Assembly: GCF_002288925.2 (NCBI RefSeq)
Contig: NW_022097993.1
Location: 8,958,185-9,022,184, forward strand
Source: Delphinapterus leucas
Lineage: Eukaryota > Chordata > Mammalia > Artiodactyla > Monodontidae
Direction: 5' to 3'
DNA: 64,000 nt
In this document: positions 23,795 to 35,564 of the stretch, piece by piece
How positions within the stretch are numbered: position 1 is the stretch's first letter
How the letters are laid out: each line of letters begins with the position of its first letter
The notes under the pieces: generated by a model
Told to the model about the DNA's origin: nothing
What the model saw: only the letters and a program-made list of their open reading frames with translations
Database searches by the model: none
Position numbers and translations under genes: made by a program

Positions 23795-25197
23795 ATAAGG
23801 CAGCAGCCCTATTTTTAAGGGCATTACACAGATGGTGACCAACTCTTTTCCTCATGGGTGAAGGTTGTATCACCTTTTGCACTTTTGCCTGTTTTATTTC
23901 TTTCGTCAACTGGCTCCACGAACATTGTTGGGAATGATGACTGTGTCTCCTTTTATGATTAAAAAGATAGTTAAGAAATTAGCACTATCTGGCAAGGATC
24001 CCCGTCAATGCCAAGAAAGAAAAAAGAGAAAACAGTCTTGGAAGCTTCAGTTTGTCTAGGCACATGGAATTGTTTACCATCACGAAAGTCGGTAAGTGCA
24101 AACTACAGCATACTGTCAAAGAAAGAGTCGAAATCACAGCCCAAGATATTTCTGGGCTCCACTTCTGCCCTGATTTCTGCTTCAGGTCACCAGCTGCCTC
24201 GCAGTAGATTTTAGGCACCAGCAAGAAGTAATGTGCCCTATGAAGCATTTCTCAAAAATCCAGAGCAGTGACACGTACGGTCCTATGAATGTGACTAATA
24301 AATGCTTTTGCTTTTATTCAAGAGTCTAAGTTTTATAAATGCTATGCTTTTCTCATCTCCTAAAATGCGTCTACTTAGAGCTGAGAAAGTTATCAAGGAA
24401 TGATTACTGCTTACATTTCTCACAAACAAAAGTATTATTTCTAAGAATAAAGAAGACTCTTTCTTCAGGGATCTCTGAAAAACCACTTCAGGAGAATACA
24501 GAAGATGGGAAGGACTGTAGAATCAAGCATTTGGTCAAGGAATCAATTAAATAAAATTGTCTGTTGACAACAAGTAGAACCAATACTTGCCAGTGACTAC
24601 TGTCTGTGAACATATTAGGAATATCTTTTTCTTTTTCTTTTTTGCAAGCATATAAAACATTTAGAGCGTTAACACAATGCAGCCAAAGCTCCAGAATTTG
24701 GGAGGGGAATATGGTATGAGACTAATTTATAGGGCAGATGGAATGCCTGTAGGGACTTTCTGTTGTGGATACATGGGTCAGACCTCAGTTGGTACAGATA
24801 ACAAGCTCTACTTTTGGAAACTGAAACCGTTAAGCATAAACTCTTGGAAAAGCCTATGACAGTTAGATCCTTGCAGAAATGCACAAGCTTGGCAGTTCCC
24901 ACCCCAGACGTGGGGGGCATGAAAGCAGCGAGGAGGCACTATGGGGGCTCTTCCCCCAGGACGCGTCTGTTCCTTGCCCCAATTTTATCTTCGGTCCACT
25001 GCATGGATTTGGATACGCAAACCTTAAAGTGTTGAGAACGACCCTGTGCATAATGCCAGTCTCCACCCACTCCACGTCGGACATGAAGTTTCTTTTGAAG
25101 CAGAGGGGTCAGTGGGAGCAGAAACATAGGAACAGAGTATGCCCAAGACAAATATGGAGCGTCACTGGCCTAAGACTGGCCTCAAGGAGATGGTCAG
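23795..25197. other. Unassigned DNA
   Basis: No gene or repeat recognised. A 138-codon plus frame (24879-25295) runs into the following SINE, which argues against an exon. Confidence 0.35.
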
Positions 25198-25312
25198 GGG
25201 ACTTCCCGGGTGGTCCAGGGGTTGGGACTCCAAACTTGGTTCCACCCCTGGTCATTAGGGAGCTAAGATCCTGCAGGCCACGCAGCCAAAATTAAAGAAA
25301 AGAAAAGAAAAA
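25198..25312 (+). mobile_element. CHR-1-like SINE
   Basis: Begins GGGGACTTCCCGGGTGGTCC and shows GGTCATTAGGGAGCTAAGAT and CCACGCAGCCAAA before an A-rich tail, the order of the short CHR-1 type. A possible 7-bp duplication (AAGGAGA) is too short to rely on. Confidence 0.85.
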
Positions 25313-26060
25313 AAGGAGAAGAAGGCCAGGTTCTGCTGTTAGAGGCAGAGCAGATGCCCTGGGGAAATCCCTCAAAACCGCTCCCTGATTGTCTCTGGGG
25401 AGCTGAATGCTGGTGCAGTCTGGAGGGTGACAGAGCTGGGGCAGACACCTGAGGAAACAGGGTCATTGACTCATACAGCGTCCTCAGGGTTAGCGCAGAG
25501 ATGCACATTCAGGGAAGGAGCTTACAAGGAGGGCTTTCACCGGACTGAGCTCTAAGAGGGCAGAGGGCAGTGTCACTGGCTGGGCTGCAGCCGGGGCTCT
25601 GAATCCGTCCGTGCCCTATTTCTAAGCAGCGTGGGAAGTGGGCCCTTGGACCTTATTAACAGGAGCCTGCTCTAGGAACCCTGAGGCTCTTTCTAAACCA
25701 AATACTTTTTAAAAACAAAACAAAACCATAAACTAATACATTTATTAAAAGTAGCTTGTTCAATGGTGAAGAAAGGAAGATTTAAAAATTATCTAATCAA
25801 CATAAACCAAATACTTTGTTTCAGAAGTACACAAAAAGCCCATCTTCAGAAGTATGTCTTTATTGATCTTCATGACTGAAACTATAGGTAATATCAATAG
25901 AATTTATAAGTTAAAATAATGTGATGAGCTCGAGTTTTGCTTTGCCTGCCTGAGGGACCCGTGCTTAACTTCATCAGCACGTTAAGTTTGAAGAGGATGG
26001 TTTATTTTGTTGAATGAAATGCTTGAGTTTGGGATAAAGAGATTAAATAAGATTTTATTA
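25313..26060. other. Unassigned DNA
   Basis: I recognise no gene or repeat. Confidence 0.35.
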
Positions 26061-26074
26061 AGAAGCTTATGGCT

Positions 26075-26211
26075 TGGGACTTCCCTGGCGGTCCAGTGGT
26101 TAAGATGCTGCACTTCCACTGCTGGGGCCCAGGTTCCATCCCTGGTCGGGGCACTAAGATCCTGCATACCACAGGGCGTGGCCAAAAATAAACAAACAAA
26201 TAAATAAAATT
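26075..26211 (+). mobile_element. CHR-1-like SINE
   Basis: GGGACTTCCCTGGCGGTCCA at the start, B-box-like GGTTCCATCCC, CGGGGCACTAAGATCC, then GGGCGTGGCCAAAAATAAAC with an A-rich tail. Same type as the copy at 25198 in the same orientation, 0.9 kb upstream. Target duplication uncertain (perhaps AAGCTTA). Confidence 0.9.
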
Positions 26212-26911
26212 AAATGCACTAAAGCTTAAAAAAATAAAAAGTGTGTGGCTTTACTTGTTGAAACTCCAACTGTAACTCGGGGAGTGTAGCTGGGGGTGGG
26301 ACTGAAGGCGGGCTGTCTCTGGTAATGATTTGTTAGTCTGGTTATTAAGATCACGTGATCTAAAGCGCTCATGATAAGGTGCTAATAATCAAAGTAAATC
26401 GTTGTTCACCTCCCTCCCCCAGCTTTAATCTGAATTATTCTGAATGGCCCTAAAATGCAGTAATTATGAAGTTTGGATATAACAAGTATAGATAAATAAA
26501 ATCAGAAATACATTTTTTCAAAGGAGACTTGATACTTCTTCAGCATCACCTGGGGGCCACAAACCTAAATCTCGGTTCTGCCTAGTGGGCGAGTCTGACA
26601 AGGCTGCCGTGAGAGGTGAGTGGGGGCCTGCTCAGGGAAGGCTGGTTTTCATTCTCATTCAAGAGCAGGATGCTGGGCAGACCCGAGTCAGGACTCTCAC
26701 GCCACCGACTCTCACGCAGGGCCGTGCCTGCCTCACAGCCAATTTATTTCTCACTCCAGTCCTGGAGCCGGTACATGTGATCTCTGGACGATGTCACCAG
26801 ACTGCACTGTACAGAACAGAGACTCTGCTTTCTTCGTGAGTCGAAATGGTTAACTTAGTTAAATGCACAAGTCTATTTTCTTGTTGAAGCTATGCACGTA
26901 ATTTAAGTTAA
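26212..26911. other. Unassigned DNA with possible conserved regulatory stretch
   Basis: No gene recognised. 26310-26480 has a 14-bp palindrome with an E-box and several TAAT cores. Two overlapping plus frames (26585-26853) show no known motif. Confidence 0.35.
26348..26361. promoter_or_regulatory. 14-bp palindrome with CACGTG E-box
   Basis: AGATCACGTGATCT is a perfect palindrome around TCACGTGA, the type of site bound by bHLH-zip factors such as USF or the MITF/TFE group. That the site is present is seen; that it is used is only possible. Confidence 0.35.
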
Positions 26912-26921
26912 TAAAGTTACT

Positions 26922-27531
26922 GGTGCAGCCACTATGGAACACAGTATGGAGGTTCCTTAAAATACTAAAAATAGAGCTACCATATGATCCAGCAATCCCA
27001 CTCCTGGGCATAAATCCAGAGAAGATGAAAGTGCTAATTTGAAAAGATTCATGCACCCCAATGTTCACAGCAGCACTATTTACAATAGCCAGGACATGGA
27101 AGCAGCCTAGATGTCCATCGACAGATGAATGGATAAAGAAGATGTGGTACATATATACAATGGGGTACTACTCAGCCATAAAAAGGAATGAAATAATGCC
27201 ATTTGCAACAACATGGGTGGACCTAGAGATGATCATACTAAGTGAAGTAAGTGAGACAGAGAAAGACAAATACCATATGATATTACCTGTATGTGGAATC
27301 TAAGAAAAACAATACAAATGAACTTATTTACAAAAAAGAAACAAACTCACAGACATAGAAAACAAATTTATGGTTACCAAAGGGGAAGTGGGGGAGGGAT
27401 AAATTAGGACTTTAGGATTAACATATACACACTACTATATATAAAATAGATAAACAAGAACCTACTATATAGCACAGGGAACTGTACTTAATGTCTTGTA
27501 ATAACTTGTAACAGAAAAGAATCTGAAAAAG

Positions 27532-27567
<36 letters not shown>

Positions 27568-27649
27568 TATAATGGAATCATTTTGCTGTTCACTTGAAAC
27601 ATTGTAAATCAACTATACTTCAGTTAAAAAATAAAAAATGAATACAAAG
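26922..27649 (+). mobile_element. 5'-truncated L1 3' end
   Basis: Begins in the C-terminal part of ORF2 (CCACTATGGAACACAGTATG; ATCCAGCAATCCCACTCCTG), passes a broken end of ORF2 near 27303 and runs through a 3'UTR to an A-rich tail. The target duplication TAAAGTTACT is at 26912-26921 and 27650-27659. (TA)n expansion lies at about 27533-27560. Confidence 0.93.
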
Positions 27650-27714
27650 TAAAGTTACTTGACAGGGTGAGAGAGATCTTCCTCAGTAGAACAGGACACC
27701 AGAAAGCCAGGTGT

Positions 27715-28107
27715 GAAGGCTAGCTTTATGTGTTGACTTGCCTAAACTATAGGACTCAGTTATCAATCAAACACTAGTCCAGGCACTGCTGTGAAGGTAT
27801 TTTGTAGACATGCTTAACATCTACAATTGGTTGACTTTAAGGAAAGGAGATTATCTTGATGAGATGGGTGGGCCTCATCTAATCAGTTGAAAGGCCTGAA
27901 GAACAAAGCTGAGATTTCCCTGAGGAAGAAGTAATTCTCCCTCAAGACTGCAGCATCGGCTCCTGTTGGGGGTGTCCATCCTGTCCAGCTTGGCCTGCAG
28001 ACTTTAGAGCTGCCAGTTCATACAACCCAGTTCTTTGAAATGAATCTCTCTCTCTCTCTAAATATCCTGTGGGTTCTGTTTCTCTGGAGAACCCCAACTA
28101 ATACACC
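27715..28107 (+). mobile_element. Ancient interspersed repeat, LTR-like, family not named
   Basis: I recognise a widespread mammalian repeat by ordered blocks: GTGTTGACTTGCC, GGTGGGCCTCATCTAATCAG, TTGAAAGGCCTGAAGAACAA, a CATCGGCTCCTG block, then GTTTCTCTGGAGAACCCC and AACTAATACA at the end. The terminal pattern suggests an old solo LTR, but I cannot name the family with confidence. A (TC)n run sits at 28045-28060. Confidence 0.55.
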
Positions 28108-28589
28108 ATGCCCTTCCATTTGTGTAAATAACTGTTTGTAAGTTTAAAAACACATCCCACACATTATTATATGTTGTGTGTACATATGTATACATGTTTG
28201 TGTATATAGGTACATAAATATGAAAGTCTTACATTAAATATACACAAAGAGGGGCCTATGTGGGAAAATGGGATTGAAAACAGGAGATGAAGTAGAAAAA
28301 TGCAATGAAAAAATTGAGTATTCTATATTAAAGCAAGGCAGTCTTTGGACTAACAATACCAGTGTACCACAAACTGAGGGCTTCAATAGTCCCTTTCTGT
28401 GCCCGCCTGAGAATATTCACATTTATAAATCACATTGTGTGTAATATCATGTCTTAATGAAACCTCATGCCCGAAACTGAAATATCAGCTTAAAAGATAT
28501 TTTCAAAAATGTAGACTGACTACATCTAAGGGACTATTAGGATAAGAGGTATCTGGACATAATTGTGAACTTTCAAACACATTCCACTA
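28108..28589. other. Unassigned AT-rich DNA
   Basis: I recognise nothing here. Confidence 0.35.
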
Positions 28590-28875
28590 ATATGAATTCT
28601 ATTCATCTCTCAAGGCTCAAGTCCCATAATAGTCCTGCTCTGTTTTTCAATGAATAGAGCATTCACTCTCCAAATCACTCAATGGGTATCACAGAATGAT
28701 TTACACTGTTGTTATTTTAAGAATTCCATGACTTGCATCCCATCTAGCCTGTAAATTCCTTAAGATCAATGATGTTTATATTTATTTGTTTCCCCATAGT
28801 GACTGGTTTAATGTCTTGCACATGGTGACATTCTTATTTTAGGTACTCAAGAACTGATCCATGGTAACTAATAAT
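28590..28875 (+). mobile_element. L2 LINE 3' end
   Basis: CTCTCAAGGCTCAAGTCCCA near 28609, CTAGCCTGTAAATTCCTTAA near 28745, then TAATGTCTTGCACATGGTG near 28809, in the order of the L2 3' region. Diverged. Confidence 0.6.
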
Positions 28876-29254
28876 GAAGATAGGCAGTAACTAACAATGA
28901 AGATAGGAAGTATAATTCTAAGAAAGAATTAATAAGAGTTTTAAAAATTATAAATAGAATCCTAATAACTTAATATGTTGATTTTTTCCTGCCAAAAATA
29001 CTAGCCAAACTTTGATTTTTATTTTATTATTTATTTACACCATAAATCTATGTTGCAGCTAATGAGGTAAGTCCCGATTCTATAAAACTTTAACAAAATT
29101 TCTTAATATGTAATAAAGCAGATTCACACAATTAAAATCTCAACTGAACTAAATAATACCATTATAATAACCTATTAAACATATCATTAACTTAATTGGC
29201 TAACCTCTGACAGCATACTGGGATATTTGCCGATGTAACTATAACAAATAGTAT
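28876..29254. other. Unassigned AT-rich DNA
   Basis: I recognise no element here. Confidence 0.35.
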
Positions 29255-29270
29255 CTATGCTTAAGATTTT

Positions 29271-29602
29271 TTAAATTAATTAATTAATTATTTTTTGCTG
29301 CGTTGGGTCTTGGTTGCTGCACACGGGCTTTCTCTAGTTGCGGCGAGTGGGGGCTACTCTTCGTTGCCGTGTGCGTGCTTCTCATTGCGGTGGCTTCTCT
29401 TGTTGCGGAGCACGGGCTCTAGGTGCACGGGCTTCAGTAGTTGCGGCCCGCAGGCTCAGTAGTTGCGGCCCGCAGGCTCAGTAGTTGTGGCGCACGGGCT
29501 TAGTTGCTCCGCGGCATGTAGGATCTTCCCAGACGAGGGCTCGAACCTGTGTCCCCTGCATTGGCAGGCGGATTCTCTACCACTGCGCCACCAGGGAAGT
29601 CC
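29271..29602 (-). mobile_element. Full-length CHR-2-type SINE, minus strand
   Basis: 332 bp. On the minus strand it begins GGGACTTCCCTGGTGGCGCA, has a B-box-like segment, a body of 22-bp GC-rich units, and an A-rich/TTAAT tail at 29271-29292. The perfect 16-bp target duplication CTATGCTTAAGATTTT is at 29255-29270 and 29603-29618. Two adjacent 22-bp units at 29435-29456 and 29457-29478 are identical and a third (29479-29500) is diverged. Confidence 0.96.
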
Positions 29603-32135
29603 CTATGCTTAAGATTTTAATAAATAAAAACACTGACATAGTTCAGAGTCATTATGAGTTTTATTTGATATGCTATTCTGATGAACTAGAATAGCTAATA
29701 AATAGTTAATAAAGGTAAACTTAGGATTAAATACAAATTGAGTTACTTCCATGAGGCTTTGCTGAGATTCTATGATAATTGTTTCTGTTGTCAAAAGCAA
29801 AATCAGGATTAAACTATATCAACACTATCATGTCTGCTCTGTCTCTTCATTTTCCTGTTTAAGCTAAGGACACATCTGCCTGAGAATAATCTCATTACAG
29901 TCAATGAACAGATTCACCACTGGCTCTTCTTGCCCTCTAATCCTATTACAGTTTCTGTCTGCGTTTCAATTTTTGACCTTTGCAAAATGTAAAATCAGTA
30001 TTTCCTGCAAAATCTAATATTACTGTTTTTAATATGATGAAGACACCTAATTATGTTGAAACCTTAAATAAACTTTCGCGGGTCAGCAAAAATCAGTTGG
30101 ATACCTTCCCCATCCTTTCAGAATTTCCACGTGAGAGGGAAACGCCCCTGGAATGAAGAGTCTGCCGGCTCAGGAGGGAGGGTGTGCAGACGTGCTTAAA
30201 AGGGCTGGATGCTCTGTGTTACTCTCTCCACATCCTTCAAGCCCGGTTTCCCCTAATGACAATGACAGCGCCAGTCTGTGGTCTCAGATCCAGGGTGCTC
30301 CAGGTATCCCAGAGGTAGGAACCCTGACCTCCACAAGCTCTAATGAACTGAGGGACCAGCTGCAGACAAAAACGGTGCCTTTTGCTCCCTGCAGTCCTGG
30401 CTAGCTTTGAAATATGACACCCGCTTCACATTAAAGTTAGAGTTGGAAGAATTTGTCCATTGGGGGTTCATTTTCTATTCTTTTTAAAGGTGTACGTTTT
30501 CTGAAATGAACATATATACAGTTACAGAATGATTATTTCTGCTAACAAAGAGGGCATACCAGCGGTGCTTATCTGCAATAATGAGGAGAGATAGTGATCA
30601 GAGGGAGCAAGGATATAAAGAAGAAAAAGTCAGAATTACTCTTCAATAAACATCTTAGACTGACTAACAAGTTATGATAATAATAAAACTTTAGAAATGA
30701 TAAACATAGCTGGGAAATGAAAATGATAGGATTTAAAAAAAATTATTTTATGCAAGATTTTGGTAATAATCCCTGTAGTCTACTTAGGTGCCATTCCTGA
30801 AATATCTTTGGGATATACACTGAATGCTTTTAATAAAATTCTGATTCATATTTTACATCACTCCTCTCAAGCGCTTTGCACTGCTGGAAGGTAACCAGCT
30901 CTCACAATTAGCAAGACTCGATTTAAAGATGAGCGAATCCTCAAAAATTACTTAAATTGATGGTTTTCAACTACATAATTTACAAAGTCTCTTTCAGTTC
31001 TAAAATTCTGTCATTCCCTAACTGTGCATTCTTACATCTCAAAAGGAAGATGAACAAAATTAGGATTTATGTAACTGTCATATAAGTAAAACAGATTTTC
31101 TCAATATCTGGCTCTTCCTCCGGGGTTGGGCTGTCATCCGTTGGAGGACATGCAATCTCATCTCCTCAGATTTCAGTGCATTTGGCACAAGTTCTGCTGG
31201 AGCTGACACCCCTCCTTCTCTGAAGGCACATAACCTTGGCCCGGCAGCCAGCATCTTCCCTCCACCCCCGGTGCACAGTATTTGTTTCATGGGAATGTTG
31301 CCTGAATTCGTTCAATAAGACACACACTTTTTTTTTTTTAAGTTTTTGGAAAAAGGACATTTCACTCTGCTTGGATAAGGAAAATTTAGGCAGGATGATT
31401 CTGTCAATGACATGTTGAAAAAGTCTACTCTGGAGTGAAGTCAATTCAGAGGAAGCACAGCAGAGTCCAGAAATGGAAAGACAGACAGACACCAAGCCAA
31501 TAGCATTTGAGTCCTTGTATCCAGCTATGCTGGAAGCAAAGAAGACCCTAGGACTTTTCAGTTAAGCAAGCTAGCACACGCTCCTTTGTGCTTAAACCAG
31601 TTTTGCTTGGGTTTCTACAACTTCTAACCAAAGGGAACCTAAGAAAGAGGGGTTTATAAAGATTGATGCTGGGCATCTTCGGTTTCATCGCAGTGGCTGC
31701 CACGTGCCACCTTTTCAGCATAGGTATCCTCTGTCTCAAAGTCAGCCCTTCCTACGCTGTTTTATTCCTTCTTAAGGCAATATTCTGGTCAGTAAAAAAC
31801 AAGATGCACGGATACACACACCTCATTAAGCATCAACCTCTAGCCTTACCTTCGCATTTTTAGAAGAAAGCAACCTGTCACCTACTCAAAATTATAATAT
31901 GTTTAAGTTGACATCTCTGAAATGTTATATACTAAAGTAATCTTCGATGCTCAAAAATGCCTAGGCAATCTCTGTGTATCAGAAAGGTCCTCTTTCGTCA
32001 GTCTTTCAAAACTATATCAACCAACAAAGGAGGAGAAGTACTGAATTCTGATAAGGTTTAAGTTTCATACAGTGCTTTTAAAAAATAATTTTGTCAGATT
32101 TATGACTGCCATTTCTCCCGGTCTCAGCCTCTTTT

Positions 32136-32170
32136 CTCTCTCTCTCTCTCTCTCTTTTTTTTTTTTTTTC
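32136..32170. repeat. (TC)n followed by poly-T
   Basis: About ten CT units followed by about 16 T. Simple repeat. Confidence 0.9.
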
Positions 32171-32337
32171 ACTTTCTGGTTCACTTTAGAAATTTAAATT
32201 TTTTTGTACTTTCTAAATGCCTGGGAGTTGGCTTAGTGGAGACACCAATCTTGAAACAACTCCACAGCTAAAAGTAGGTATAAACATATGTGTAGCATTT
32301 CAGTGTTCATTTATCACGGGTGGATGTGTCCCGGAAG

Positions 32338-32347
32338 CTATAAATAG
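32338..32347 (+). promoter_or_regulatory. MEF2/TATA-like site CTATAAATAG
   Basis: Exact match to the MEF2 consensus and also readable as a TATA box. No transcript or exon downstream supports a promoter, so the call is only that the motif is present. Confidence 0.25.
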
Positions 32348-34770
32348 GGAACGCGGCACTGGGTGTGCACTGACATTCATATGCATGTGAATTCCTGCCT
32401 GCGTCTACTAAGATCTTTTTTCAAATTTTATGAGGAGACTCCTTGGTGAAAATTTCATTAGCTACCATAAATCAGGCACTGAGACCGTCACTTATTTAAA
32501 TAATTTGAACGCCCCAGCGATGTCAAGAATAGTCATCTATTCAGTTCCTCCCATTCTCTGCTCTCCACATGCCAAGCAGATAGCTCCAAACAGGCCATGC
32601 CGGGGCCAGAAGACCCAAAGCACACCTGGCAGTTCTCAGCATCGGGCAGAGAAACGAGATCATGCATCTGATGGGCTGGGTGCAGTGCCTGACACACAGT
32701 AGGAGCCGAAATCAAGGCCAACTCTCCCACCTGTTTTTCCTGCCTTTTCTTCCTTTGCACTAAAGTGCAGGCGTGAGGCATCCCCCTTCTCCGGAAGGAG
32801 CGATGTGTTTTAGAGGAATTGTCCTCAACTTTATCTCACCTAACTCTCCTTTAAAGACATAATTACTTTATAAGGCCCTGCTAATACCTTGAAATGAAAA
32901 TCACAGATAAAATAATTTGCCTAAACACAGAATAACCCCCAACCCTAACATAAAGGAAACACGTAAGGAAAGGAATTCATAATAAAAATATATTTCCATA
33001 GGTAAATGTTTGGGCATGACACACTTGATTAGAAGACACCATTAAATGTCAGGTGGTGGCACCTAGACACAGAACCCTCATGACGGCAGCTGTTGTAAAT
33101 GTATAACCATTCAGGAATGTTTTGTTGGCAACTCCAATGCCCAAAGGTGTGCTGCCATCAATGGCATATATTTTTTTTTTTTTGGAAATAATAACCACCT
33201 CTTTGTAAAGTTCCAAATAAAACTAATGACAGTCGTCTCTTGATTTACACAGTAGTTGAATTCCTGCAAAATCTGGTGATAAAATTGTGCAAAATTACTT
33301 TTGCATTTATTGGCAAAATGCAAGTAGGCTCTGAATATAGCTCAGACAACTATAAACAGGCTTCTTACCTCCATAAATGTCCATCAGGATTTCAAAGTGC
33401 AAATGCCCTCTGCATTGCAGACAGGCAGCATTTCTGATCTCTGCCCAGACATTGTGACAACCCAAAAGCATCTCACCCATTTAAAAAACTCTCCTTAAGG
33501 CGGCGATTCTAACCCCGTTGAGACTTTTTAGAGTGACACATTTTATTTCAAACCACATCTTTAATTATAATAAAATATTTGCAACACATGATAACGTTTT
33601 CTGGCGTTGTTGTCCATTGCAATGAAGACATCACTGGTGCTTCCTCTGCATTCCTGTATATGTATGGAGAGTCTCTGGGTTTTGAGTTTGCTGAAATGGT
33701 CTTGAAATAGAGACATTAATTACATGCTTAGTTGGAGACAATGTAATAAACTTCCTTTGACAGAGTAATTGGAACCCTGCAGTTATGTTTTCCGGTTATT
33801 ATACAGTAGCAACAAGTTTTTAGGCACATAAAACACCAGAGGCAGGTTGAATTGTAACAGCATCTCAAAGTCAAGTGAAAAAAATTCTAAATTAAGATAA
33901 AAAAACCTACATGACCAGTCACTGAAATGCTCTGATTCATGACTCTGTGATTACCAGAACATAGCCATTTTAAGAGCCATGTTTATTTAAAGATCTATTT
34001 CATTCAAGAGCTGATTTACTTGCAAGGCACCTAGAAAAACATTGATTCCAAAATACTGTACAAGAAAATATCTCGAATGTTTATTTTATTGTGCTTCAAA
34101 AGAAAAACATGGCAAGATTTTCCCCATCAAAGCAGAAAAAATGGCCAAAAGAAACTCGAATTTAAAATGAGATTTTGCAAAGGTTTCGTGAACAGTGATT
34201 TTGGGAAATAAGTGGAAATGGCAAAAAAAAAGGACTCTGAGACATTAAAAAAAGAACAAAAGAAACAAAATTTAAAGACTTTTCGAATGTAAAACCTAGC
34301 TTTTTCCATAGAGTCACAAACGTATTCAACAATTTGACTTGCCACCATGACTAAGAAATGAAAGTCAAAACAGGGTTTAATACTCATGTATCCAAAGAAG
34401 ATTATTTGCGGAAGTTTTAATATAGACAGTATATCATATTAGTTCCTTTGTCCCATGAAAATATAGAGACCTTCTTTTGCTGGATGCTAGCCTTTGAAAA
34501 TGAATGACTTCCAAATCGTTGAACTTACAGAAGCTGCCCCCTCAACCAAGCATAGACAGGCGTCATTTGCTCCGATTTTCTGAACTAGAGACAGCGATGC
34601 ACCTTTCTGGATGTCGATATTTTAACTCTTTTCGCAAGTTACATGTGTGCGTTTGAGGTGGAGGGAGAGAATGGTGGGACTTAGAACACCTCAAAGTACG
34701 ACATCAAGGGAATTTTTCCATCCTGATTTCTAGAGAGTAGTCTAGCTGATGTCACACTGTCATAATTCAG

Positions 34771-34842
34771 AGTGTGTGTGTGTGTGTGTGTGTGCATGCA
34801 CTAGCGCTTGTGCACATGCACACACACAGACACACACACACT
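34771..34842. repeat. (GT)n and (CA)n inverted repeat
   Basis: A (GT)n block (34772-34794) and a (CA)n block (34817-34841) face each other across a short spacer, and the match extends into flanking unique bases (GTGCATG on the left pairs with CATGCAC on the right). It could form a hairpin with a stem near 30 bp. Confidence 0.8.
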
Positions 34843-34904
34843 ATTAGGGATGGTGGCGCCCCCTCCTTCCTCTTGTATGTAAAGTGGTCACATAGGGCAT
34901 TTAC

Positions 34905-35560
34905 ATAAACCACTTCCTCTGCCCAAAACGCTCGGCCACCAACTTGTCAGGTGGGTGGTTCTCAGCCCTCAGATGTCACCTCTTCAGAGAAACCCTCCCT
35001 GTATGTAAAGACGCCATTCTCACCCACCACCAGTCATTTTCCTTTATGGCATTTAAAAAGCCTCAATGCACATGGATGGACCTAGAGATGATCAGACTAA
35101 GTGAAGTAAGTCAGACAGAGAAAGACAAACACCATATGATATCACTTACATGTGGAATCAAAAATATGACACAGATGAACTTATCTACAAAACAGAAACA
35201 CTCACAGACATAGAGAACAGACTTGTGCAGGGCTGGGGGAGGGGTGAATTGGGAGTTTGGGATTAGTTGATGCAAACTATTATATATAGGATGGATAAAC
35301 AACAAGGTCTTACTGGATAGCACTGGGAACCATATTCAGTATCCTGAGATAAACCATCATGGAAAAGAATTTTTTAAAAAGGCTGCACTGATCTTGTTAC
35401 TGTCTGTTCACTGATCATTTCCCCCTCCTGGAATGTAAGATGCTGGAGGGCAAGGTCCCTGTCTGTTTTGTTGACCATTCTTACTTTCAGACCTAGAACA
35501 ATTCCCGGCATTTCGAAGATACTCAAAAAAATCTTTGTTGAATACGCAAACATTGAATAT
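34905..35560 (+). mobile_element. L2 LINE 3' end, split by an L1
   Basis: The left part has CAGATGTCACCTCTTCAGAG and AAACCCTCCCTGTATG. The right part resumes after the L1 with GGAATGTAAGATGCTGGAGG, GCAAGGTCCCTGTCTG and CCTAGAACAATTCCCGGCA. All are L2 3' blocks in the expected order. Confidence 0.8.
35064..35372 (+). mobile_element. L1 fragment lacking its normal 3' end
   Basis: Covers the ORF2 C-terminal/3'UTR region from GGATGGACCTAGAGATGATC to CATGGAAAAGAATTTT. It is flanked by TTTAAAAAGCCT (35052-35063) and TTTAAAAAGGCT (35373-35384), a 12-bp duplication with one mismatch. The last roughly 100 bp of the usual 3'UTR and the A tail are missing. Confidence 0.88.
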
Positions 35561-35564
35561 AATT

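Larger units (their letters stand above)
29619..34770. other. Longest repeat-poor stretch, no gene found
   Basis: About 5.1 kb without a transposon I can name. Frames do not exceed 109 codons and carry no known motif. A (TC)n/T run lies at 32136-32170 and T runs near 31330 and 33170. Two parts look unlike neutral AT-rich DNA and may be conserved non-coding elements (about 32290-32420 and 33500-33830); these are inferences only. Confidence 0.4.
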
